From positions 1 to 11,421 of the forward strand of contig WGEM01000019.1 of the NCBI GenBank assembly GCA_015492755.1: a stretch of 11,421 bases of DNA. Direction: 5' to 3'. The position numbers were made by a program, and so were the translations under genes. The stretch's first letter is position 1. Every line of letters begins with the position of its first letter. The notes beneath the pieces were generated by a model, which was not told where the DNA came from, did no database searches, and worked only from the letters and a program-made list of their open reading frames with translations. Below, one piece after another: positions 1 to 6,737 of the stretch. This DNA comes from Gemmatimonadota bacterium. GTDB taxonomy: Bacteria > Gemmatimonadota > Gemmatimonadetes > Longimicrobiales > Gaopeijiaceae.

Positions 1-132
1 GGTAAGGACGGGGCGTGCCGAACGTACGCACCCACGCTGGACGAGGTGGGAACGGGCCACCGGGCGGCGTGCTTGAAGCTTTCATCAACCGTTCACGCGG
101 GGGTTGACACCCCTCCGGAGGGAGGGTCATAA
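1..132 (+). CDS. C-terminal end of a probable oligopeptide/dipeptide-type ABC transporter ATPase (5' partial)
   Basis: The first forward frame is open from the window edge to a TAA at 130-132, giving 43 visible residues. They contain a cysteine, then PTL, then GTGHRAAC followed by L. This resembles the C-terminal extension of OppD/OppF/DppD/DppF ATPases, which typically ends with Cys, Pro-x-Leu and a GH-x-x-AC motif. In those systems the ATPase powers peptide uptake at the inner membrane. No Walker or signature motif is visible because the rest lies outside the window. The stop codon falls inside the -10 element of the next gene's promoter. In GC-rich DNA a 43-codon open frame can arise by chance, so the call rests only on the motif. 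The other two forward frames stop early, at about 73 and at 3. Confidence 0.5.
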   Translation, partial: GKDGACRTYAPTLDEVGTGHRAACLKLSSTVHAGVDTPPEGGS

Positions 133-133
133 T
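104..133 (+). promoter_or_regulatory. Strong sigma70-like promoter of the TolQ/ExbB-like gene
   Basis: TTGACA (104-109, perfect -35) and CATAAT (128-133, five of six -10 matches) are separated by 18 bp. The predicted start of transcription is near 140, leaving a leader of about 90 nt before the TTG start. Two dyads overlap the promoter and are listed separately. Confidence 0.75.
111..122. repeat. 12-bp palindrome in the promoter spacer
   Basis: CCCTCCGGAGGG is a perfect self-complementary 12-mer lying wholly between the -35 and -10 hexamers. It could be a second regulator site; dyads in the spacer are typical of MerR-family control. It could also be chance in GC-rich DNA. Confidence 0.35.
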
Positions 134-142
134 CCGACCCTC
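122..142. promoter_or_regulatory. Operator-like inverted repeat over the -10 element and transcription start
   Basis: GAGGGTC (122-128) and GACCCTC (136-142) form a perfect 7-bp inverted repeat with a 7-nt centre, covering the -10 hexamer and the predicted +1. The geometry suits a dimeric repressor. A further GACCCT lies at 163-168, and the same half-site recurs at the sigma-factor promoter. The binding protein is unknown. Confidence 0.5.
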
Positions 143-186
143 ACTCTTCCCGCCCTTCCAAAGACCCTTGTGGCTCTGGAGGGGCG

Positions 187-200
187 GGTTCGTGCGAACC
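187..200 (+). other. Small hairpin in the 5' leader of the TolQ/ExbB-like gene
   Basis: GGTTCG (187-192) and CGAACC (195-200) are perfectly complementary with only TG between them; as RNA this would fold as a 5-bp stem with a GUGC loop. It lies in the predicted 90-nt leader, about 20 nt upstream of the Shine-Dalgarno site. No U-run follows, so it is not a terminator. Confidence 0.35.
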
Positions 201-230
201 GCGTAAGAAGAACCACGGCTGGAGGTCGCT

Positions 231-932
231 TTGGCGATTCAACTCTACGCAGCGCTGCTGCAGATCCCGGGGCTCGACGCTCCCGACAAACCCCTGTCTG
301 AGCAGATCGCCCAGCTCTGGGCGGACACGGGCTTCATGCGCTGGCCGCTGGCCTTCTGCCTGGTCCTCGGCTTGATCGTCATCGTCGTGAAGTTCATCAG
401 CCTCACGAACAAGTCGATCAAGACCAAGAAGATCATCCAGGAGGTGGACGAGCTTCTGACGCAGCAGCGCATCAAGGAAGCGCTGGAGCTGACCCGGAAC
501 ACCGACGCGCCGGCCGCCAAGATCCTCTATGCCGGTCTCGAGCGCTACGACGAGGGCACCGAGCGGGTGATGAAGGCCATCGAGAACCAGGGCCTCATCG
601 AGATGAGCAAACTGGAGAAGGGGCTGGTGGTTCTGGCGACCCTCACCAACATCGCACCGCTCCTGGGCTTCCTGGGTACGGTGATCGGGATGATCCTCGC
701 CTTCCAGTCCATCGAGGCTGCGGGCGAGGTGGAGGCGACGCTGGTGGCGGGCGGCATCAAGGTGGCGCTCCTCACCACCGCCGCGGGTCTGATGATCGCC
801 ATCCCCGTGTCCATCGGGCACAACTACTTCGTGTCGCGCATCGATGCGCTGGTCATCGACATGGAGGAATCAGCGCAGAAGATGGTGGACACGCTGCACC
901 AGATCGAGATGCAGAAGAACGCCGGCGCCTGA
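231..932 (+). CDS. MotA/TolQ/ExbB family proton channel protein
   Basis: This 233-residue inner-membrane protein belongs to the family that uses the proton gradient to drive TonB- or Tol-type transport across the envelope. It normally forms a pentamer around an ExbD/TolR dimer. Three membrane segments are visible at about residues 38-57, 131-157 and 175-198, with a charged cytoplasmic region between the first two. The family core shows as LLGFLGTVIGM around 144-154 and the LLTTAAGLMIAIP stretch around 180-192. The start is TTG, chosen because GGAGGT (221-226) sits four bases upstream and no better start is in frame. Its own promoter and a terminator 30 nt after the stop make it look monocistronic. 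No ExbD/TolR partner is in the window. ExbB, TolQ and a MotA-like role cannot be told apart from this sequence; ExbB/TolQ is most likely. Confidence 0.95.
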   Translation: MAIQLYAALLQIPGLDAPDKPLSEQIAQLWADTGFMRWPLAFCLVLGLIVIVVKFISLTNKSIKTKKIIQEVDELLTQQRIKEALELTRNTDAPAAKILYAGLERYDEGTERVMKAIENQGLIEMSKLEKGLVVLATLTNIAPLLGFLGTVIGMILAFQSIEAAGEVEATLVAGGIKVALLTTAAGLMIAIPVSIGHNYFVSRIDALVIDMEESAQKMVDTLHQIEMQKNAGA

Positions 933-964
933 CGGTTCGCACACCTTCCGGAACACCGGACGAG

Positions 965-994
965 AAGGCTGCCCCTCCCCGGGGCAGCCTTTTT
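965..994 (+). terminator. Intrinsic terminator after the TolQ/ExbB-like gene
   Basis: AAGGCTGCCCC (965-975) pairs perfectly with GGGGCAGCCTT (981-991) across a 5-nt loop. Thymines continue to 994. It lies about 30 nt after the stop and isolates the gene from the transglycosylase downstream. Confidence 0.93.
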
Positions 995-1100
995 CGTTCG
1001 GGTGCGGTGCCGCGCAGGCCGTTCTGCCCCTCGCGCCTCTGGCGGGAACCGCCGGTTATGTTCAGGATGTTCGGAAACAGATGATTTCCGTGTGCGGTTC

Positions 1101-3434
1101 ATGCGTCTGACCTTCGTCCTTCCCCTCGTCCTCACCCTCGCGGCGGCCTCCGGGCCGGTACCGGAGGCCGCGCCGCCCCCGGCAGAGGCTGTCGCAGCAC
1201 CGACGGACCCCGTTCTGGACTCCGTGCGTGCCGACCTGAGTGTGGGCCGCTACTGGCATGCGGCGCGGCGGCTCCGGGCCATGGACCGGGACGGCTGGGG
1301 CGCCGCGGAGTTCCTCCTCCTGGCGCGCGCCGAAGCGGGCTGGGGGAACTGGCCGGAGGTGATCGCGCTCCTGGAAGGCGAAGACTGGCTGGACGCCGGG
1401 GAGGGCGAGGGACGCTACCTCCTGGCCCGGGCCTACGACGAGGAGGCGCGCGCCGCGGAGGCCGCGGACGCGTACCGGACCTTCCTGGACGGCCCATCCC
1501 GCGACGCACGACGGCGGGCGGTGGCCGCGCTGCGAGGCGCCCGCGCGCTCTGGCGGGCCGGCCGCCACGAGGACGCGGCGGCGCTCCTGGAAGACGCGCC
1601 CGTGGACGCGGACGGGCGCGCCTGGCTGGCGCTGGAGCTGGCGGAGGAGTCGGCGGCGGCAGGGAACCCCCACGAGGTGCGCACCCTCCTGCGTCTGGTG
1701 GAGACCCCCGAAGCCCGCGAGGCGGCGTGGAGGGTGGAGGCCGACGCGCTCCTGGCGGCGGGCGACACGGCGGGCGCCGTGGCGGCCTACACGTCGCTGG
1801 AGACGGAGGCCACCGGGCGACGACGGGCGGAGGCCGCGGTTCGGCGGGGGCTCCTGATGGTGGCTCTCGGCGAGGAGGCCGCGGGGCGGGCACTCCTGCG
1901 CCGGCACCTTGACGACGTCCGGGGCGCGCTGAGACGCCGCGCCGCCGCGGCCCTCCTGGACGCCGGTGACACTGACCTGGAGACGACGCTCCGCCTGGGG
2001 CGGATCCTGGACCGGGAGGGCGACGGACGGCGCGCGCTCCGGGCCTACGACCGTGCGATGCGCCTCGCCGCTGCGGCGGACGTCGAGGTGCCCGTGGCCG
2101 TCCGCATCGAGCGGGCACGTCTCATGGGCACGGTGCCGTCCCGCCGGGGCGAAGCCATCGAGGAGTTCCGGGCCATCGCGAAGGAGGTGAACGATCCCCG
2201 GCTGGGGGCGCGCAACCTGGAACTCTGGGCCGGGCTCCGTCGGCGACAGGGATTGGAGCGCCATGTGGCGGTGCTCCGCCGCTGGCTGCTGGAGCGCTAT
2301 CCCGGGAGCGAGGAGGCGGTGGCGTACGTCTTCGGGCGCGCCAGCAACGCCGATCTGGCCCGACGCTTCGACGCGGCGCTGGTGGATTACGCCTTCATCG
2401 CCCGGCACGCCCCCACGCATGCTCGTGCGGGACAGGGTCGGATGCGGACCGGGCAGATTCACCTCGCTCGAGGGGACGAGGACGCGGCGCTCTCGGCGTA
2501 CGAGTCGTACCTGGAGGACTTCCCCGACGGTCGCCGGTGGCAGGAGGCGTCGTACTGGGCCGCCCGGCTGCATCTCCTGCGGGGCGATACCGCGATGGCC
2601 CGGGCCCGGGTGGCGCGGATCCTGCGGGAGGACCCCGTCTCGTACTATGCCGTGGTGGGGAGCGAGCTGCTGGGCATACCCTACCGCGTGGACGTCCCGC
2701 CAGCGCCTGCGGCGTCGGTCCCGTCGTGGGTGGCAGAGGGCGTGGCACGCGTGCGGATGCTGCAGGAGGCGGGCCTCCACCGCGGGGCGGACGCCACGGT
2801 TCGAGCGCTGGAGCGCCGGACCGCCGGCCCGGACCAGCTCCTCGCGGTGGCGGAGGCGCTCATCGACGCCGGGCGGACCATCGACGGAATCAATGTCGCG
2901 TGGCGCCTCCGCCGGGAAGGGGCGCCCTGGAACGACCGCCTCCTTCGGGTGGCCTTTCCCTTCCCCTACCGGGATCTGGTACGCCGGGAGGCGGAGGAGT
3001 GGGGCGTGGACCCTGTCGTGCTCGCGGCCATCATCCGGCAGGAGTCGGCGTTCAAGGCCGACATCGTGAGCCCCGCCGGCGCGGTGGGCCTGATGCAGGT
3101 GATGCCGCCCACCGGGACCGCGCTGGCCCGGGCGCACGGACCCGAGCCCTTCGACGCCGACCAGCTTCGCACGCCCGAGGTGAACCTCCACCTGGGGGCA
3201 GCTTTCTTCGTGGAGATGAGCGAGCGCTACGACGGGGACCTGCCGCTGGTGCTCTCGGCGTACAACGCCGGACCCACCCGGGCCACCCGCTGGCGCCGGT
3301 TTCCGGAAGCGGCGGATCCCCTCCGGTTCGCCGAGCGGATCCCCTTCACCGAGACACGGGGCTACGTGAAGAACGTGCGGCGGAATCTGAGCCTCTACCA
3401 GGTGCTTTACGCCGAGGACGGGAGCGCTCCGTAA
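1101..3434 (+). CDS. slt: Slt70-like soluble lytic murein transglycosylase with TPR-rich N-terminal region
   Basis: This 777-residue periplasmic enzyme is predicted to cleave the MurNAc-GlcNAc bond of peptidoglycan to leave 1,6-anhydro ends, for wall recycling or remodelling. The start is the ATG at 1101: a hydrophobic signal peptide (MRLTFVLPLVLTL onward) begins there, and upstream in-frame codons encode no plausible N-terminus. The Shine-Dalgarno signal is weak. Residues of about 30-600 are alanine/arginine-rich helical repeats of TPR type, matching the superhelical ring of Slt70. The C-terminal SLT domain covers about 625-770. It has the catalytic glutamate E648 in RQESAF, GLMQVM at 663-668 and AYNAGP at 720-725. 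At 777 residues it is longer than E. coli Slt70 (about 645), the extra length lying in the repeat region. No lipobox is visible, so it is probably soluble. Confidence 0.95.
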   Translation: MRLTFVLPLVLTLAAASGPVPEAAPPPAEAVAAPTDPVLDSVRADLSVGRYWHAARRLRAMDRDGWGAAEFLLLARAEAGWGNWPEVIALLEGEDWLDAGEGEGRYLLARAYDEEARAAEAADAYRTFLDGPSRDARRRAVAALRGARALWRAGRHEDAAALLEDAPVDADGRAWLALELAEESAAAGNPHEVRTLLRLVETPEAREAAWRVEADALLAAGDTAGAVAAYTSLETEATGRRRAEAAVRRGLLMVALGEEAAGRALLRRHLDDVRGALRRRAAAALLDAGDTDLETTLRLGRILDREGDGRRALRAYDRAMRLAAAADVEVPVAVRIERARLMGTVPSRRGEAIEEFRAIAKEVNDPRLGARNLELWAGLRRRQGLERHVAVLRRWLLERYPGSEEAVAYVFGRASNADLARRFDAALVDYAFIARHAPTHARAGQGRMRTGQIHLARGDEDAALSAYESYLEDFPDGRRWQEASYWAARLHLLRGDTAMARARVARILREDPVSYYAVVGSELLGIPYRVDVPPAPAASVPSWVAEGVARVRMLQEAGLHRGADATVRALERRTAGPDQLLAVAEALIDAGRTIDGINVAWRLRREGAPWNDRLLRVAFPFPYRDLVRREAEEWGVDPVVLAAIIRQESAFKADIVSPAGAVGLMQVMPPTGTALARAHGPEPFDADQLRTPEVNLHLGAAFFVEMSERYDGDLPLVLSAYNAGPTRATRWRRFPEAADPLRFAERIPFTETRGYVKNVRRNLSLYQVLYAEDGSAP

Positions 3435-3486
3435 CGGGTGGACGCATGCGCCGGGCGAGTCGCGGCCCCCGGGCGGCGGAATTCGC

Positions 3487-3515
3487 TTGCCAGGTGCACC
3501 GCGCGTGAATACAGT
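3487..3515 (+). promoter_or_regulatory. Probable promoter of the cold-shock gene
   Basis: TTGCCA (3487-3492, five of six -35 matches), a 17-bp spacer and TACAGT (3510-3515, four of six -10 matches). The predicted start is near 3522, giving a leader of about 47 nt. Confidence 0.55.
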
Positions 3516-3522
3516 GGAGTTC

Positions 3523-3541
3523 GCCGCGCCGCGTGCGCGGC
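3523..3541 (+). other. GC hairpin at the 5' end of the csp leader
   Basis: GCCGCGC (3523-3529) pairs perfectly with GCGCGGC (3535-3541) around a 5-nt loop. It falls right at the predicted 5' end of the mRNA and upstream of the Shine-Dalgarno site. It could stabilise the transcript; it is too short to compare directly with the long E. coli cspA leader. Confidence 0.4.
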
Positions 3542-3568
3542 CGGGTAGACTCAGTCGGAGGTTGTGAC

Positions 3569-3766
3569 ATGAAAGGGACCGTGAAATGGTTCAACGACAC
3601 GAAGGGGTACGGCTTCATCCAAAATCCGGAGGGTGAAGACGTGTTCGTCCACTTCTCGGCCATCCAGGGGGAGGGGTTCCGGACCCTCAAGGAGGGCGAG
3701 GAAGTGGAGTTCGAGGTCCTTGAATCCGACAAGGGGCCTCAGGCGACGAACGTGATTCGCGCCTGA
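3569..3766 (+). CDS. csp: Cold-shock domain protein (CspA family)
   Basis: This 65-residue single-domain protein has the usual size for bacterial Csp proteins, which bind single-stranded RNA and DNA, melt RNA secondary structure and can act as transcription antiterminators. It opens with [13 protein letters not shown]1 is KGYGFI at 12-17 and RNP2 is VFVHF at 25-29; the conserved W7, F16, F27, H28 and F29 contacts are present. The ATG at 3569 was chosen over an upstream in-frame codon at 3533 because GGAGGT (3557-3562) lies six bases before it and the family N-terminus starts exactly there. It has its own promoter and a strong terminator, so the main product is probably a monocistronic mRNA. 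polA follows immediately. Confidence 0.98.
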   Translation: MKGTVKWFNDTKGYGFIQNPEGEDVFVHFSAIQGEGFRTLKEGEEVEFEVLESDKGPQATNVIRA

Positions 3767-3789
3767 TCCCGGCTCCGAGAAGGTCCCAG

Positions 3790-3823
3790 GCGTCCTCGGC
3801 CCTCCGGCCGGGGACGCTTTTTT
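3790..3823 (+). terminator. Strong intrinsic terminator between csp and polA
   Basis: A 12-bp stem (3790-3801 with 3806-3817, one G-T pair) closes a CTCC loop and is followed by six thymines (3818-3823). It ends only 25 nt before the polA start codon. Confidence 0.95.
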
Positions 3824-3848
3824 CAGCCGCGACAGGACGGCATCCAGC

Positions 3849-6638
3849 GTGGACATTCCGCCCAAGACCAAGCCCAGAATCTTCCTCATCGACGCGTATG
3901 CGCTGATCTATCGCGCGTACTTCGCGTTCATCAAACGGCCGCTCACCAATTCCCGGGGCGAGAACACCTCGGCGCCCTTCGGGTTCACGCGCTTCCTCCT
4001 GGACATCCGACGTGACTTCGAGCCCGACTACCTCGCGGTGGTGTTCGACGCGGGCGACTCGTTCCGCGACGAGATCTACCCCGAGTACAAGGCCACGCGT
4101 GAGAAGATGCCCGACGATCTGCGCGACAGCCTCCACCGCATCCGGCAGATCGTGGAGGCGTTTCACGATCCCGTGATCGAGCTGGACGGCTACGAAGCCG
4201 ACGACGTCATCGGTACGCTGGCCGTGAAGGCGCGGGATGCGGGCCTGGAGGCGGTCATCGTCTCCGGTGACAAGGACCTCTACCAGCTCGTGGGACCGGA
4301 CATCCACCTCCTCAACCCCGGTCGTGGCGGCTCCTCGGGTGTGGCGGCGGAATGGGTCACCGAAGAGACGGCGCACCAGAAGTTCGGCGTCCCGCCGTGG
4401 CAGGTGCCCGACTACCTGGCGCTGGTGGGTGATTCGTCCGACAACGTGCCCGGCGCTCCCGGCGTGGGACCCAAGACCGCGGTGAAGCTGCTGCAACAGT
4501 ACCCCACGGTGGAAGAGCTCATCGCGCACGCCGACGAGCTCAAGCCTCCACGCGCCGCCAAAGCGCTGAAGGAACACGCCGACGAGGTGCTCCTGTCCAA
4601 GAAGCTGGTCACCATCATGACGGATCTGGACATCGATCTGGATCTGAACGCGCTGCGGGTGGGTGAGCCCGACGCTGAGGCGCTGCGCGACCTCTTCGTG
4701 GAGTTGGAATTCCGCCGTCTGGCCAACGAGTTCGCGCGCCTGGCGGAAGGGCCGGCGGGGGGCGAGGCCGGCGTACCGGAGGGAGGAGCGTGGGGCGAAG
4801 CCACCGTGGAGGTGGTGACGTCCGTGGAGGCCGTGAGCGCGCTGGTCCGGGCGGTGCGTGACGCGGAGAGAGTGGCGATGCATGCGGAGTGCGGCGAAGG
4901 TCATCCGCTGCGGGCGCCGCTGGTGGGTCTCGCGCTCTCCCTCCCCGACGGGCGCGGCTGGTACCTCCCCTTCGGCCACGAAGAGGCGTTCGAGCTCACC
5001 TTCGAGGGAGAGGAAGGCGCGGAGGTCACGAATCTGCCCGCCATCAACTCGCCGGAGATGGAGCCGCTCCGCACGCTCCTGGAGGGTGCCGACGTAGCCC
5101 TGGTGGGGCACGATCTCAAGCGCACCGCGCTCATCCTTCACCGCGCCGGTGTGGACGCTTCGGCGTGGTCCTTCGACACGATGCTGGCCAGCTACGTGCT
5201 GGATCCGGGGCGCAGAGATCACGAGCTGGGCTCGCTGGCCATGGAATACTTCTCGGAGCGACTGCCCACGAAGGGGGATCTCACCGGCTCCGGGAGGGCG
5301 CGCACGGCGGTGGCGGAGGTGGCCCCGGCCCGACTCGCGGAATTCGCGTGCGCTCGTACCGCGGTAACATTGCGGCTGGAGCGTGTGTTCGCGGAGAAGC
5401 TGCGCGAGGAAAGACTCCAGCACATCATGGAGGAGCTGGAGATGCCGCTCCTCCCCGTGCTCATCCGGATGGAGATCGCGGGGATCGCCATCGACGTGGA
5501 GTTCTTCCGGCAGATGCGCGAGCGGCTCGTCCGCGAGCTGGAGCTCATCCAGGAGGAGGTCTTCAAGCTGGCGGGAGAGGAGTTCAACATGAACTCCACC
5601 CAGCAACTCCGCGTGGTCCTCTTCGAGAAGCTGGGACTCCCGGTGATCAAGAAGACCAAGACCGGTCCCTCCACCGACGCCTCGGTGCTGGAGGAGCTGG
5701 CGGCCCAGGGCCACGAGGTGCCGCGCCTCATGCTGGAGTACCGCGAGCTGGAGAAGCTGCGCTCCACCTACGTGGAGGCGCTGCCGGGGCTGGTGAACCC
5801 GGAGACGGGACGGATCCACGCCTCGTTCAACCAGGCGGTGGCCGCCACGGGGAGACTCTCGTCCAGCGATCCGAACCTTCAGAACATCCCCATCCGCACG
5901 CCGCTGGGTCGAGAGATCCGCAAGGGATTCGTGGCGGCGCCGGGCCACCTCTTCCTCTCGGTGGACTACTCTCAGGTGGAGCTCCGCATCCTGGCGCACT
6001 TCTCCGAAGACCCGGCGTTCCTCCACGCCTTTCGGGAGGGGATCGACGTGCACCGGCAGACCGCCGCGGTGATCTTCGGCGTGGATGTGGACGATGTGAC
6101 GCCGGAGATGCGCGCGCAGGCGAAGACGGTGAACTTCGCCACCCTCTACGGGCAGGGCGCCTTCTCCCTGGCCCGTCAGCTGGGCATCAGCCGGGAGGAC
6201 GCACGCGCCTTCATCGAGACCTACTTCGAACGATTCCAGGGCGTGCGCCGCTTTCTGGACGAGCAGGTGGAGCTGGCGCGGGAATGCGGCTACGTGGAGA
6301 CGCTGCTGGGACGCCGCCGGTACGTGCCCGAGCTGAAGTCTCCCAACTGGAACGTGCGTCAGTTCGGGGAGCGGGTCGCTCAGAACACGCCCATTCAGGG
6401 TACCGCCGCCGACCTCATCAAGAAGGCGATGATCGACGTTCAGGCGGGCCTCGACGAGCACGGATACCGGGCCCGCATCCTGGTGCAGGTGCACGACGAG
6501 CTCCTCCTGGAGGTGCCGGAGGAGGAGCTGGACCCCGTACGGAATCTCGTGGTGGCCCGGATGGAGGGCGCGCTGGAGTTGAAGGTGCCGCTGGTGGCGG
6601 AGTGGGGCGTGGGCGCCAACTGGTATGACTGCAAGTAG
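3849..6638 (+). CDS. polA: DNA polymerase I with a degenerate proofreading domain
   Basis: This 929-residue enzyme, almost the length of E. coli Pol I, fills gaps during repair and removes RNA primers at Okazaki fragments. The 5' nuclease domain (about 10-290) has D15, D67, the YEADD acidic cluster at 115-119, D141/D143, D195/D198 and the GVGPKTA helix-hairpin motif at 205-211. The polymerase domain (about 525-929) has motif A DYSQVELR (706-713), motif B with R755, K759, F763 and Y767, and motif C VHDE (881-884). The middle 3'-5' exonuclease-like domain (about 320-510) has lost most catalytic acids: the DxE site reads HAE (345-347), the ExoII aspartate is T426, and the ExoIII aspartate is R503. 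The start is GTG at 3849, with only a weak AGGACG upstream; no alternative fits the family N-terminus. It lies 25 nt after a terminator, so its promoter must be upstream or it depends on readthrough. Confidence 0.99.
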   Translation: MDIPPKTKPRIFLIDAYALIYRAYFAFIKRPLTNSRGENTSAPFGFTRFLLDIRRDFEPDYLAVVFDAGDSFRDEIYPEYKATREKMPDDLRDSLHRIRQIVEAFHDPVIELDGYEADDVIGTLAVKARDAGLEAVIVSGDKDLYQLVGPDIHLLNPGRGGSSGVAAEWVTEETAHQKFGVPPWQVPDYLALVGDSSDNVPGAPGVGPKTAVKLLQQYPTVEELIAHADELKPPRAAKALKEHADEVLLSKKLVTIMTDLDIDLDLNALRVGEPDAEALRDLFVELEFRRLANEFARLAEGPAGGEAGVPEGGAWGEATVEVVTSVEAVSALVRAVRDAERVAMHAECGEGHPLRAPLVGLALSLPDGRGWYLPFGHEEAFELTFEGEEGAEVTNLPAINSPEMEPLRTLLEGADVALVGHDLKRTALILHRAGVDASAWSFDTMLASYVLDPGRRDHELGSLAMEYFSERLPTKGDLTGSGRARTAVAEVAPARLAEFACARTAVTLRLERVFAEKLREERLQHIMEELEMPLLPVLIRMEIAGIAIDVEFFRQMRERLVRELELIQEEVFKLAGEEFNMNSTQQLRVVLFEKLGLPVIKKTKTGPSTDASVLEELAAQGHEVPRLMLEYRELEKLRSTYVEALPGLVNPETGRIHASFNQAVAATGRLSSSDPNLQNIPIRTPLGREIRKGFVAAPGHLFLSVDYSQVELRILAHFSEDPAFLHAFREGIDVHRQTAAVIFGVDVDDVTPEMRAQAKTVNFATLYGQGAFSLARQLGISREDARAFIETYFERFQGVRRFLDEQVELARECGYVETLLGRRRYVPELKSPNWNVRQFGERVAQNTPIQGTAADLIKKAMIDVQAGLDEHGYRARILVQVHDELLLEVPEEELDPVRNLVVARMEGALELKVPLVAEWGVGANWYDCK

Positions 6639-6690
6639 CGCGTGACGCAGGCGCATCACGCCATCCACCCGCCCCTCAGGTGGTGTCATC

Positions 6691-6721
6691 GTGGTTCACA
6701 CGCGTCATACGGTTGAACCAC
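6691..6721. promoter_or_regulatory. Inverted repeat just upstream of the ssb ribosome binding site
   Basis: GTGGTTCA (6691-6698) and TGAACCAC (6714-6721) form a perfect 8-bp inverted repeat around 15 nt, ending two bases before AGGAGG (6724-6729). It could be an operator or an mRNA hairpin near the ribosome binding site. I see no convincing -35/-10 pair in the 99-nt polA-ssb gap. Confidence 0.45.
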
Positions 6722-6737
6722 ACAGGAGGACACCACC

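Noticed and set aside
187..200. GTTCG/CGAAC pair as a LexA-type SOS box
   Set aside because: The Gram-positive box has the opposite arm order with a 4-nt centre; here the arms are reversed with a 2-nt centre.
1047..1062. Possible promoter of the transglycosylase gene (TATGTT at 1057-1062, with an AACCG-C-CGGTT dyad at 1047-1057)
   Set aside because: No acceptable -35 lies 16-18 bp upstream and the dyad is short, so I do not list it, although a promoter must lie between 995 and 1100.
1002..1100. Upstream extension of the transglycosylase to a start at 1002
   Set aside because: It starts almost on the terminator at 965-994 and would bury the signal peptide behind 33 Arg/Gly-rich residues; ATG at 1101 fits better.
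1062..3191. 709-codon minus-strand frame opposite the lytic transglycosylase
   Set aside because: Shadow of the real gene's codon bias; Arg/Gly/Pro-rich with no recognisable domain, while the plus strand shows signal peptide and SLT motifs.
3436..3486. Terminator after the transglycosylase
   Set aside because: The region is GC-rich, but I see no clean stem followed by a T-run.
4889..6628. 579-codon plus-strand frame inside polA
   Set aside because: Out-of-frame shadow of polA, Gly/Arg/Ala-rich without any motif.
3687..6689. 1000-codon open frame on the minus strand opposite polA
   Set aside because: It is antisense to a complete, motif-rich polA and reads as low-complexity His/Arg/Leu-rich sequence. 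Long antisense frames are expected in GC-rich coding DNA.
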